Source: Pseudomonas frederiksbergensis (GTDB lineage: Bacteria > Pseudomonadota > Gammaproteobacteria > Pseudomonadales > Pseudomonadaceae). Taken from it: 64,000 nt of DNA. Within the stretch, counting starts at the first letter, position 1; each line of letters begins with the position of its first letter. Below, in pieces: positions 1 through 7,639 of this stretch. The notes beneath the pieces are model-generated. The model was not told the DNA's origin and made no database searches. It saw only the letters and a list, made by a program, of their open reading frames with translations. The translations under genes were made by a program, and so were the position numbers. The stretch is taken from positions 496,001 through 560,000 of the forward strand of contig NZ_JQGJ02000003.1 in assembly GCF_000802155.2 (NCBI RefSeq). Direction: 5' to 3'.

Positions 1-888
1 CTCGCCCAAGAGCAGCATTTCGGCCACGCGGCCGAACGTTGCCATGTCAGCCAGCCGACACTCTCGGTGGGCGTGAAAAAGCTTGAAGACGAACTCGGTG
101 TGCTTATTTTCGAGCGCAGCAAAAGCGCGGTGCGCCTGACCCCGGTGGGTGAAGGCATCGTGGCACAGGCGCAAAAAGTGCTGGAACAGGCACAGGGCAT
201 TCGCGAGCTGGCCCAGGCCGGCAAGAACCAGCTGACCGCCCCGTTGAAAGTCGGCGCGATCTACACCGTCGGGCCGTACCTGTTTCCGCACCTGATTCCA
301 CAACTGCACCGGGTCGCCCCGCAGATGCCGTTGTACATCGAAGAAAACTTCACCCACGTGCTGCGCGACAAGCTGCGCAACGGCGAGTTGGACGCGATCA
401 TCATCGCCCTGCCGTTCAACGAAGCCGACGTACTGACCTTGCCGCTCTACGACGAACCTTTCTACGTCCTGATGCCGGCCCAGCATCCCTGGACCCAGAA
501 GAAAACCATCGACGCCGGCCTGCTCAACGACAAGAGCCTTTTGTTGCTCGGCGAAGGCCACTGCTTCCGCGACCAGGTGCTCGAAGCCTGCCCGACGCTG
601 ACCAAGGGCAGCGAAGGCGCCAAGCACACCACCGTGGAGTCCAGCTCCCTGGAAACCATTCGCCACATGGTCGCTTCGGGCCTGGGCATTTCGATCCTGC
701 CGTTGTCGGCGGTGGATAGCCACCATTACTCCCCCGGCGTGATCGAAGTCCGCCCGCTGACGGCGCCGGTGCCGTTCCGTACCGTTGCCATCGCCTGGCG
801 CGCCAGCTTCCCGCGACCCAAGGCCATCGAGATCCTCGCCGACTCGATCCGCCTGTGCTCCGTGGCCAAGCCGCCCGCCGCCAAGTAA
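1..888 (+). CDS. oxyR: OxyR, LysR-type hydrogen peroxide sensor (5' end outside window)
   Basis: The frame is open from base 1, so the start lies upstream of the window. What remains is the end of the LysR helix-turn-helix (a Ser-Gln-Pro-Thr-Leu-Ser recognition helix around bases 49-66) and the full effector domain. Two cysteines nine residues apart, in GHCFRDQVLEAC (codons at 562 and 589), match the peroxide-reactive pair C199/C208 of E. coli OxyR, which form a disulfide on oxidation and turn the protein into an activator of catalase, peroxidase and related genes. recG follows 9 bases after the stop codon on the same strand, as elsewhere in Pseudomonas, so the two are probably co-transcribed. 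The cysteine pair separates it from other LysR regulators, so the call is firm. Confidence 0.95.
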   Translation, partial: LAQEQHFGHAAERCHVSQPTLSVGVKKLEDELGVLIFERSKSAVRLTPVGEGIVAQAQKVLEQAQGIRELAQAGKNQLTAPLKVGAIYTVGPYLFPHLIPQLHRVAPQMPLYIEENFTHVLRDKLRNGELDAIIIALPFNEADVLTLPLYDEPFYVLMPAQHPWTQKKTIDAGLLNDKSLLLLGEGHCFRDQVLEACPTLTKGSEGAKHTTVESSSLETIRHMVASGLGISILPLSAVDSHHYSPGVIEVRPLTAPVPFRTVAIAWRASFPRPKAIEILADSIRLCSVAKPPAAK

Positions 889-897
889 GCCGTTGCC

Positions 898-2973
898 ATG
901 ACTGAGCTGTCGAAAGTGCCGGTGACGACACTCAAGGGTGTCGGTGAAGCCATGGCCGAGAAACTGGCCAAGGTCGGCCTGGAAAACCTCCAGGACGTGC
1001 TGTTTCACCTGCCGTTGCGCTATCAGGATCGCACCCGCGTGGTGCCCATCGGTCATTTACGGCCCGGGCAGGATGCCGTGGTGGAAGGCACCGTCAGCGG
1101 CGCCGACGTGGTCATGGGCCGGCGTCGCAGCCTGGTGGTGCGCCTGCAGGACGGCACCGGCGGGCTGAGTCTGCGCTTCTATCATTTCAGCAATGCGCAA
1201 AAGGAAGGCCTCAAGCGTGGCACCCGCGTGCGCTGCTACGGCGAGGCCCGGCCCGGTGCATCGGGGTTGGAGATCTATCATCCGGAATACCGCGCCATCA
1301 CCGGCGACGAACCGCCGCCCGTGGCGGAAACCCTGACGCCGGTCTACCCGCTCACCGAAGGCCTGACCCAACAGCGCCTGCGCCAGCTCTGCCAGCAGAC
1401 GCTGACGATGCTGGGCCCCACCAGCCTGCCGGACTGGCTGCCCAAGGAGTTGGCGCGCGATTATCAACTTGCACCGCTGGCCGACGCGATTCGCTATTTG
1501 CATCACCCACCCGCCGACGCGGATGTGGAAGAACTCGCCCTCGGCCACCACTGGGCCCAGCATCGCCTCGCCTTCGAAGAGCTGCTGACCCATCAGCTGT
1601 CCCAGCAACGCCTGCGCGAAAGCCTGCGCTCGCTGCGCGCCCCGGCGATGCCCAAGGCGACGAAACTGCCGGCGCGGTACCTGGCCAATCTCGGTTTCAC
1701 CCCCACCGGCGCGCAGCAGCGGGTCGGCAACGAGATCGCCTACGACCTGAGCCAGCCCGAGCCAATGCTGCGGTTGATCCAGGGCGACGTTGGCGCGGGC
1801 AAGACCGTGGTCGCCGCCCTCGCCGCGCTGCAAGCCTTGGAAGCGGGCTATCAGGTGGCGTTGATGGCGCCCACCGAGATCCTGGCCGAACAACACTTCA
1901 TCACCTTCCACCGCTGGCTCGAACCCCTGGGCATCGAAGTCGCCTGGCTGGCCGGCAAGCTCAAGGGCAAGAACCGCGTCGCCGCCCTCGCGCAGATCGC
2001 CGAAGGCGCGCCGATGGTGGTCGGCACCCATGCGCTGTTCCAAGACGAGGTGCAGTTCAAGAACCTTGCCCTGGTGATCATCGACGAACAGCACCGCTTC
2101 GGCGTCCAACAGCGCCTGGCCTTGCGGCAGAAAGGCGTCGGCGGGCGGATGTGCCCGCACCAATTGATCATGACCGCGACGCCGATCCCGCGGACCCTGG
2201 CGATGAGCGCCTACGCCGACCTCGACACTTCGATCCTCGACGAACTGCCCCCGGGCCGCACGCCGGTCAATACCGTGCTGGTCACCGATACCCGACGAGT
2301 GGAAGTCATCGAGCGCGTGCGCAGCGCCTGCGCCGAGGGCCGGCAGGCCTATTGGGTTTGCACCTTGATCGAAGAGTCGGAAGAGCTGACTTGCCAGGCG
2401 GCCGAGACCACTTTCGAGGACCTCACCGCCGCGCTCGGCGAGCTGAAGGTCGGGCTGATCCACGGTCGCATGAAGCCCGCCGAAAAAGCAGCCGTGATGG
2501 CCGAATTCAAGGCCGGCGCCCTGCAGTTGCTGGTCGCCACCACCGTGATCGAAGTCGGCGTCGACGTCCCCAACGCCAGCCTGATGATTATCGAGAACCC
2601 TGAGCGCCTGGGCCTGGCGCAGCTGCACCAGCTGCGTGGCCGGGTCGGCCGGGGCAGCGCCGCCAGCCATTGCGTGCTGCTGTACCACCCGCCGCTGTCG
2701 CAGATCGGCCGCCAGCGCCTGGGCATCATGCGCGAAACCAACGACGGTTTTGTCATCGCCGAAAAAGACCTCGAACTGCGCGGCCCGGGTGAAATGCTCG
2801 GCACGCGCCAGACGGGTCTGCTTCAATTCAAGGTGGCCGACCTGATGCGCGACGCCGACCTGCTCCCGGCGGTACGCGATGCCGCCCAGGCGCTGCTGGA
2901 GCGCTGGCCCGACCATGTCAGCCCGTTGCTGGACCGCTGGCTGCGCCATGGGCAGCAATACGGCCAAGTGTGA
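898..2973 (+). CDS. recG: ATP-dependent DNA helicase RecG
   Basis: 691 residues, the usual RecG length. The N-terminal wedge (OB-fold) domain is followed by a superfamily 2 helicase core: Walker A GDVGAGKT at residues 296-303, the DEQH box at about 396-399, then a TATPIPRTLA motif and a helicase C-terminal domain with QLRGRVGRG. RecG regresses stalled replication forks and processes branched DNA in the cytoplasm. The ATG lies 9 bases after the oxyR stop codon. A 3' gap of 79 bases separates it from the HDOD gene, which may have its own promoter. Confidence 0.97.
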   Translation: MTELSKVPVTTLKGVGEAMAEKLAKVGLENLQDVLFHLPLRYQDRTRVVPIGHLRPGQDAVVEGTVSGADVVMGRRRSLVVRLQDGTGGLSLRFYHFSNAQKEGLKRGTRVRCYGEARPGASGLEIYHPEYRAITGDEPPPVAETLTPVYPLTEGLTQQRLRQLCQQTLTMLGPTSLPDWLPKELARDYQLAPLADAIRYLHHPPADADVEELALGHHWAQHRLAFEELLTHQLSQQRLRESLRSLRAPAMPKATKLPARYLANLGFTPTGAQQRVGNEIAYDLSQPEPMLRLIQGDVGAGKTVVAALAALQALEAGYQVALMAPTEILAEQHFITFHRWLEPLGIEVAWLAGKLKGKNRVAALAQIAEGAPMVVGTHALFQDEVQFKNLALVIIDEQHRFGVQQRLALRQKGVGGRMCPHQLIMTATPIPRTLAMSAYADLDTSILDELPPGRTPVNTVLVTDTRRVEVIERVRSACAEGRQAYWVCTLIEESEELTCQAAETTFEDLTAALGELKVGLIHGRMKPAEKAAVMAEFKAGALQLLVATTVIEVGVDVPNASLMIIENPERLGLAQLHQLRGRVGRGSAASHCVLLYHPPLSQIGRQRLGIMRETNDGFVIAEKDLELRGPGEMLGTRQTGLLQFKVADLMRDADLLPAVRDAAQALLERWPDHVSPLLDRWLRHGQQYGQV

Positions 2974-3052
2974 GCACGCGCTCAGTTTTCTGGACGCGCC
3001 TTCTGGACAAGCTGGTTATACTGACCCACTTGTAGGAAAACGGATACAGACC

Positions 3053-4450
3053 ATGACTGAAGCTGCCCTCGTCCCCGAAACCCCGCACGCTCCGTCTGTT
3101 ATTCGGCAATTGCTCGAGAAACTGGGCATCGCCTTTGACGAAGTCATCGAGCGGCCGGGCCTCAACCCCGCTCGCAAAGTGCAGGCCGTGCTGTTGCATG
3201 ATGCCGTCGGCGCGCTCATGGTCCTGTTTCCGCAAAGCCAGTTGCTGGACCTCAACCGCTTGGCCGAACTCACTGGCCGCAAGCTCACGGCGGTGCCGAC
3301 CGAGCGCCTTGAACGCATGCTCGGCAAACACAGCCTGAGCCTGCTGCCCGGCCTGCCCGCGCTGACCAGTTCGCCCTGCCTGTACGAAGAAGGCCTGCTG
3401 CGCGAGCCCAAGCTGCTGATCAACTCGGGCGAGCCGGGGCTGCTGCTGGAAGTCACCAGCGAAGCGTTCAAGACCATGCTCACCAAGGCCAGCGCCGCGA
3501 CGTTCGGCGAGCCGTTGAGCAATATCACGCCCAACCTGGACCGCCCGGACGACGACCGCAAGGAAATCACCCTGGCCGTGCAGGCGTTCACCGCGCGGCG
3601 CATCCAGCAACGGCTGGAAGAAACCATCGAAATCCCGCCGCTGGCTGAAACCGCGCAAAAAATCATCAAGCTGCGGGTCGACCCCGACGCCACCATCGAC
3701 GACATTACCGGCGTCGTTGAAACCGACCCTGCCCTGGCCGCCCAAGTGGTGAGCTGGGCCGCATCGCCGTATTACGCATCACCGGGCAAGATTCGTTCGG
3801 TGGAGGACGCCATCGTCCGCGTGCTTGGCTTCGACCTGGTGATCAACCTGGCCCTGGGCCTGGCGCTGGGCAAGACTTTGAGCCTGCCCAAGGATCACCC
3901 GCAACACACCACGCCGTACTGGCAGCAATCGATCTACACCGCCGCTGTCATCGAAGGCCTGACCCGCGCCATGCCCCGCGCCCAGCGCCCGGAAGGCGGC
4001 CTGACCTACCTGTCGGGCCTGCTGCACAACTTCGGCTACCTGCTGCTGGCCCACGTGTTCCCGCCGCACTTCTCGCTGATCTGCCGGCACCTGGAGGTCA
4101 ACCCGCACCTGTGCCACAGCTACGTGGAGCAACACCTGCTGGGCATCAGCCGCGAGCAGATCGGTGCCTGGCTGATGCGCTACTGGGACATGCCCGATGA
4201 ACTGGCCACCGCCCTGCGCTTCCAGCACGACCCCCACTACGATGGCGAATACGCCGCCTACCCGAACCTGGTATGCCTGGCCGTACGCCTGCTGCGCTCA
4301 CGCAGCATCGGCTCCGGCCCCGACGAAGACATCCCGGATGCGCTGCTCGATCGCGTCGGGCTGTCTCGGGAAAAGGCCAATGATGTGGTGAGCAAGGTGC
4401 TTGAGGCCGAAGTACTGCTGCGGGAACTGGCTTCGCAGTTCAGCCATTGA
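3053..4450 (+). CDS. YbaK-like deacylase domain plus HDOD domain protein
   Basis: 465 residues from the ATG at 3053; the frame is open further upstream into recG, but this ATG fits the conserved N-terminus. Residues about 5-150 resemble the YbaK/aminoacyl-tRNA deacylase fold. Residues about 180-385 form an HDOD domain (RRIQQRLEETIEIPPLAE onward), a degenerate HD-type domain used as a signalling or scaffolding module without clear catalysis. The same gene follows recG in other pseudomonads. Whether the YbaK part is an active deacylase cannot be judged here. A cytoplasmic signalling role is inferred only from the HDOD family. Confidence 0.8.
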   Translation: MTEAALVPETPHAPSVIRQLLEKLGIAFDEVIERPGLNPARKVQAVLLHDAVGALMVLFPQSQLLDLNRLAELTGRKLTAVPTERLERMLGKHSLSLLPGLPALTSSPCLYEEGLLREPKLLINSGEPGLLLEVTSEAFKTMLTKASAATFGEPLSNITPNLDRPDDDRKEITLAVQAFTARRIQQRLEETIEIPPLAETAQKIIKLRVDPDATIDDITGVVETDPALAAQVVSWAASPYYASPGKIRSVEDAIVRVLGFDLVINLALGLALGKTLSLPKDHPQHTTPYWQQSIYTAAVIEGLTRAMPRAQRPEGGLTYLSGLLHNFGYLLLAHVFPPHFSLICRHLEVNPHLCHSYVEQHLLGISREQIGAWLMRYWDMPDELATALRFQHDPHYDGEYAAYPNLVCLAVRLLRSRSIGSGPDEDIPDALLDRVGLSREKANDVVSKVLEAEVLLRELASQFSH

Positions 4451-4476
4451 TGGCCGGCTGGGAGTGGAGCCTTTTT

Positions 4477-4505
4477 GTGGCAGGGGAGTTGGCTTCCCCC
4501 GCCAC
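4477..4505. terminator. Stem-loop between convergent genes
   Basis: An imperfect inverted repeat (GTGGC at 4477, GCCAC ending at 4505, with a GGGGAG/CTTCCCC core and a TTGG loop) sits between the convergent HDOD gene and the delta-60 repeat gene. A T-run at 4472-4476 precedes it on the plus strand, so on the minus strand the hairpin is followed by A/T-rich bases. It may be a shared terminator or a REP remnant. Confidence 0.45.
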
Positions 4506-4519
4506 CGATCCACAGCCAC

Positions 4520-5884
4520 TCAAGCCAGATAGCGGACGAACCAGCTTCCAAAGGTGCGGGGCAAAACTATGCCGGGTCGCCGCGTAAAACCGCTAACGAC
4601 AATCCGTCCGTCTGGCATTAGCGCCATGTCCTCGACAGTCGCCTCATAGTCTTCTTCGTTAAAAAGCACAAAGCCACTGCCATTGAAGGTCAGGTCCAAC
4701 GAACCATCAGAGCGCAAACGCGCCGTCAGTGCTTTGTCTACTCCCGTGTCAATATAACCGGCCCTGCCGACAGTGCCCGCGGCGACGATGGAACCGTCTG
4801 CCTGCCATGCGCAGCGATGCCAGTTATGCCCGTTATCCACCAACTTAGAGAACAGTGGCTGCCCGCTATTGAAAGCAAAATCGAGAAATCCATCGTGAGT
4901 TAACACAAACATCAGACCCTGCCTGTCGTAGCCTTGGTCTGCGTCGGGCCAAGAATCCCCTGCAACAACAATCGCGCCGTCGCTTTCTCTCACCGCCAGC
5001 GCATTCGCATACGCGTAACGGAGATTCGGAACGGTCATAAAGCCCTTGCCGGCATTGAAACTGGTATCGAGACGTCCCGTTGCATCCAGACGCATCACAT
5101 AAATACTGGAATCCAGAGTGTCGTTGCGATCTTCCCCGAAAACCAACACTTTGCCATCTGCTTGAAGGGCAACACCTTTGACAGTGGTACCGAAAAGGGG
5201 AATACCTGGCAACTCGATGTCCACGGATCCACTTCCGTTAAACGTGTCGTCAGGAGTGCCATCCGGGTTAAGACGAAGCACCACCCAGTGTGAACGGTTG
5301 ATGCCGACATATACCAAACTGCGCAGAATGATCTTTCCATCCGGCTGCTCAACTGCAGAGGGGCCATTATCGGCTGAAGATCGCGTAGCCTGTGCGGAGG
5401 GTCCTCGGTCCTGCCACCTAAACGTCACCGGCCCATCTTCCCTACCTTCACCCCCTGGCTCAAGATGGAACGGAACCCAGCGCACACCATCCTTGCCAAA
5501 GGCCGTATTCAGTTGCCCATCTTGTAAGAACCGCACGAGATAAAGACCGTAAGAACTGGTCACCTTCACCAGCCATCCACCATCAATTAGGCCGCAGATG
5601 TCGATGATCTCGTCTAAACGTGCATCTAGGGAGAACTCCAGTACGCCCGTCCCGGCTCCACCAAACTCCCTATCGATCGACCCATCCTCGTTCACTTTCG
5701 CCAATCCGAAGGCGCCGGTTTTTTCCGGTAAGAGCACGGTGATCAGTAGCTTGTTGCCAGCTAGCGGCAGGATGGCTTGCGTGAAGTGGCCTCCTAATTC
5801 ACCGGTCGGCCATTTCAACACCCCACCTTCGGCAAAGGTCGGGTCCAACGTACCTGAGTTTTCAGGGTGAGTGGATCGAGACAT
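4520..5884 (-). CDS. Delta-60 repeat (beta-propeller-like) protein of unknown function
   Basis: 454 residues from an ATG at 5884; AGGAG lies 8 bases upstream, which favours this start over a TTG at 5902. The protein has at least seven repeats ending in a G-x-LD-x-x-F signature (GTLDPTF, GSIDREF, GQLNTAF, GTPDDTF, GRLDTSF, GFLDFAF, GSLDLTF), each about 50-70 residues apart. This matches the delta-60 repeat, which is thought to build a beta-propeller-like fold. No signal peptide is evident. Base composition is visibly more AT-rich than its neighbours, which suggests acquisition by transfer. Substrate and role are unknown. Confidence 0.8.
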   Translation of the reverse strand: MSRSTHPENSGTLDPTFAEGGVLKWPTGELGGHFTQAILPLAGNKLLITVLLPEKTGAFGLAKVNEDGSIDREFGGAGTGVLEFSLDARLDEIIDICGLIDGGWLVKVTSSYGLYLVRFLQDGQLNTAFGKDGVRWVPFHLEPGGEGREDGPVTFRWQDRGPSAQATRSSADNGPSAVEQPDGKIILRSLVYVGINRSHWVVLRLNPDGTPDDTFNGSGSVDIELPGIPLFGTTVKGVALQADGKVLVFGEDRNDTLDSSIYVMRLDATGRLDTSFNAGKGFMTVPNLRYAYANALAVRESDGAIVVAGDSWPDADQGYDRQGLMFVLTHDGFLDFAFNSGQPLFSKLVDNGHNWHRCAWQADGSIVAAGTVGRAGYIDTGVDKALTARLRSDGSLDLTFNGSGFVLFNEEDYEATVEDMALMPDGRIVVSGFTRRPGIVLPRTFGSWFVRYLA

Positions 5885-6028
5885 GATTATGGCTCCTATC
5901 AAGAAATGAAATCCAATACGGATATCGAGTCATGGAGCCTTCAAACAGCCGCGCATACACCTGTCATTGCTGACAGTTCTTTCAACCATTTAGGGATAAA
6001 AATTCAGTCTGCTAAGCCAAACCATTGC

Positions 6029-6412
6029 TCAAGACTTCGGCTTGGCCTTCTTCGGCTTCAAATACTTGGTCAGCCCTTGGAACCAGATCACCAGCGCCGG
6101 GTTGCCCTTGATCTGGATCGACTTGTCCTGGATCCCCGTCATGAACGCCAACTGCTTGTTCTTGGCCTGCATCGTGGCAAAGCCATAGGCAGCGTCCTTG
6201 AACGCGATGGCGAAGGCCGGCGTTGGATAAACACCCGACTGGCTGGTGATGCGCTGGTTCTTCACGGTGAAGTGCCGGGCAACCTTGCCGTCCAGGGTTT
6301 GCAGCTGGAACACCAGCTCTTTGTCGCCCAACTGCTGCTGGAACGCCGGATTGGTGCGGCTGGCCTTGCCCATCAACCACCCCAGCATCCACAACAGGAA
6401 ACGAAATTTCAT
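6029..6412 (-). CDS. Small SCP2-like protein of unknown function
   Basis: 127 residues from the ATG at 6412. GAGG lies 8 bases upstream of this codon; a GTG two codons earlier would be only 2 bases from it. The N-terminus (MKFRFLLWMLGWLMG) is hydrophobic. The body has the alternating pattern of a small sterol-carrier-protein-2-like fold (LVFQLQTLDGK, then AFAIAFKDAAYGFATM and NPALVIWFQGLTKYL), and the tail is Lys-rich (KPKKAKPKS). A gene of this kind sits between the HDOD gene and hupA in pseudomonads. Lipid binding is only a guess from the fold-like pattern. Confidence 0.6.
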   Translation of the reverse strand: MKFRFLLWMLGWLMGKASRTNPAFQQQLGDKELVFQLQTLDGKVARHFTVKNQRITSQSGVYPTPAFAIAFKDAAYGFATMQAKNKQLAFMTGIQDKSIQIKGNPALVIWFQGLTKYLKPKKAKPKS

Positions 6413-6659
6413 CGGCACAGCCTCGTGAGAAAAATGAACGGCTGGCGCAGTTTAGCGATTCTTCAGCGGAACGCCATCATCGAATCCGTTTAGCGGAAGA
6501 TCGGACATATTTTGCGCATGATGACTGCCAAGTCACGTTTAGAAGCGACATTCGCTTGACTTCAGGTCTATCGGACATTTCCTTCAAAACGGCGAGCTGT
6601 TCATGAACTAGGCAGCGCAACCGAGCGCGGCTAACCTCTGTTCGTCATCCCAAAAAACG
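6413..6659. other. AT-richer intergenic stretch upstream of leader copy 1
   Basis: There is no convincing gene here. The stretch holds the promoter region of the minus-strand SCP2-like gene and, on the plus strand, a possible TTGACT -35 near 6553 without a clear -10. The transcript carrying the structured leader and the DUF6124-type gene presumably starts here or just downstream. Confidence 0.4.
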
Positions 6660-6835
6660 GTGACACGGACGTGCAAGTCCGGACTGGTACGCAATTGTTT
6701 ATGGCTATTGATCGAGCATTTTTTTATGCTCGCGTCCGTTATGGCAATTGTGCGTGGGAGACCTTCGGGTCTGCCGGCGGTACCGGACCGGTCTTGCACA
6801 CCTACGTACAGTTGCCACCTCTTCGAATGCAAGCG
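6660..6835 (+). ncRNA. Candidate structured leader RNA, copy 1
   Basis: Read as RNA, this segment can form: hairpin CGGAC-gtgcaa-GTCCG (6666-6681); hairpin CGAGCAT-t6-ATGCTCG (6713-6732); a 9-bp closing helix GTGCGTGGG (6750-6758) with CCTACGTAC (6801-6809); inside it AGACC-ttcg-GGTCT (6759-6772) and CCGG-cggta-CCGG (6774-6786). The first hairpin's loop plus its next base (GTGCAAG, 6671-6677) is complementary to CTTGCAC (6793-6799). CTTGCA (6793-6798) can instead pair with TGCAAG (6828-6833). The same plan, with different bases, is found at 43750-43925. Both lie just upstream of DUF6124-type genes. I do not recognise a named RNA family. The role as a leader is inferred from position. Confidence 0.6.
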
Positions 6836-6868
6836 AAAGGATGTCGACCCCAACTCTGGTACATAGAT

Positions 6869-7252
6869 ATGGTCAAGCATTCACCGAATCCACCGCAGAA
6901 AGAACACAAATCCCGCGTCGAAAAAATCGAAGAACAACGGCTCGAAGACGCCACCAACCGCGCCCTCGACTACTACCTAAAACCCCAACCCGCCCCGCCG
7001 CCGGAACCCGATAAAGACCAGCTCTTCATCGTCTCCCCGCACATCGACACCGAAACCCTGCTCGCCAACGTCTCCGAAGACCTGCTCTCCATCAGCACCA
7101 TCGCCGCCGACCTGGCCGACGACATCGACGAATCACGCCGCTGCATCGCCCTGGCGATCAGCCGCATGGCCGATGGGGTGCAGTTATTGGTCGAGCGGGC
7201 GTTGGATCATTTGGAAACGAAGGGGGTGACGGCGACTGCAGCCAAGGGATAG
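6869..7252 (+). CDS. DUF6124/DUF3077-type small protein, copy 1
   Basis: 127 residues from the ATG at 6869. The start is chosen by alignment with the second copy at 43960 (M-V/F-K-x-x-PNPP). Shared features are the N-terminal PNPP, a LEDATNRALDYYLKPQP segment, then a helical C-terminal half (ETLLANVSEDLLSISTIAADLADDIDESRR) ending in hydrophobic heptads. It belongs to a Pseudomonas-restricted family of small proteins of unknown function. The frame is open well upstream of 6869, but that part overlaps the structured leader and matches nothing in the other copy. No Shine-Dalgarno is visible next to the ATG, unlike copy 2. Function unknown. Confidence 0.75.
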   Translation: MVKHSPNPPQKEHKSRVEKIEEQRLEDATNRALDYYLKPQPAPPPEPDKDQLFIVSPHIDTETLLANVSEDLLSISTIAADLADDIDESRRCIALAISRMADGVQLLVERALDHLETKGVTATAAKG

Positions 7253-7639
7253 GCCCGACATCGAGGCAAGCCGAGCCGACGCCATTGCGAGCATGCTCCC
7301 ACAGAAGAAACACGGCCTCACCAAAAGCCAGGTCGGCCCTAAGGCCGCCTCGGCTTGGCTTCTGATCTACGGGCCCCGTTAACCACGATGGCCGAACGCA
7401 GGCATTGCGCAGTGGGCTAACCCGGCATGGATGCCGGGTTAGCCGCGCGGGGTCATGGATGTCCCTTCGCGGCGGCCCACGGAGCAATGCCTGCGTTCGG
7501 GCATGCCGAGCCTAGGCGAGGCACCGAGTGGTGGGGCCAAGCCTTTTTTGCTTACTTTTTTTGGCGTCTGAAAAAAAGTGAGTCGCCGTAAGGGCGAAAC
7601 CGCCAGCCGCCATCACCGCAGCAACGGATATGCACCCGA
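7253..7639. repeat. Palindromic intergenic repeat block
   Basis: No gene. A 17-bp perfect inverted repeat (ccgaacgcaggcattgc, 7392-7408, with its complement at 7484-7500) encloses GTGGGC/GCCCAC (7412-7417/7475-7480) and an inner 12-bp inverted repeat, CTAACCCGGCAT (7417-7428) with ATGCCGGGTTAG (7431-7442). After it, CTTAC...GTAAG (7551-7555/7588-7592) encloses a T7 tract, GGCG, an A7 tract and CGCC (7556-7587), also able to fold on itself. The block lies between the plus-strand DUF6124-type gene and the minus-strand tagQ stop, so it may end both transcripts. It resembles dispersed P. fluorescens intergenic repeats, but I cannot name the family. Confidence 0.65.

Noticed and set aside
1057-2967. 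Long minus-strand frame opposite recG
   Set aside because: It is antisense to an intact helicase; composition is that of a shadow frame.
6671-6833. Reading the repeated TGCAAG (6672/6828), and TTAGTAG (43759/43917), as target-site duplications of a small transposon
   Set aside because: A complement of the same word lies inside at a matching position in both copies, and the outer copy sits in a hairpin loop. RNA pairing explains this better, though a DNA-element origin is not excluded.
6671-6868. 5' extension of the DUF6124-type gene through the leader
   Set aside because: The frame is open, but its translation shows no resemblance to copy 2. The shared protein begins at M-x-K-x-x-PNPP (6869), and the upstream DNA is better explained as structured RNA.
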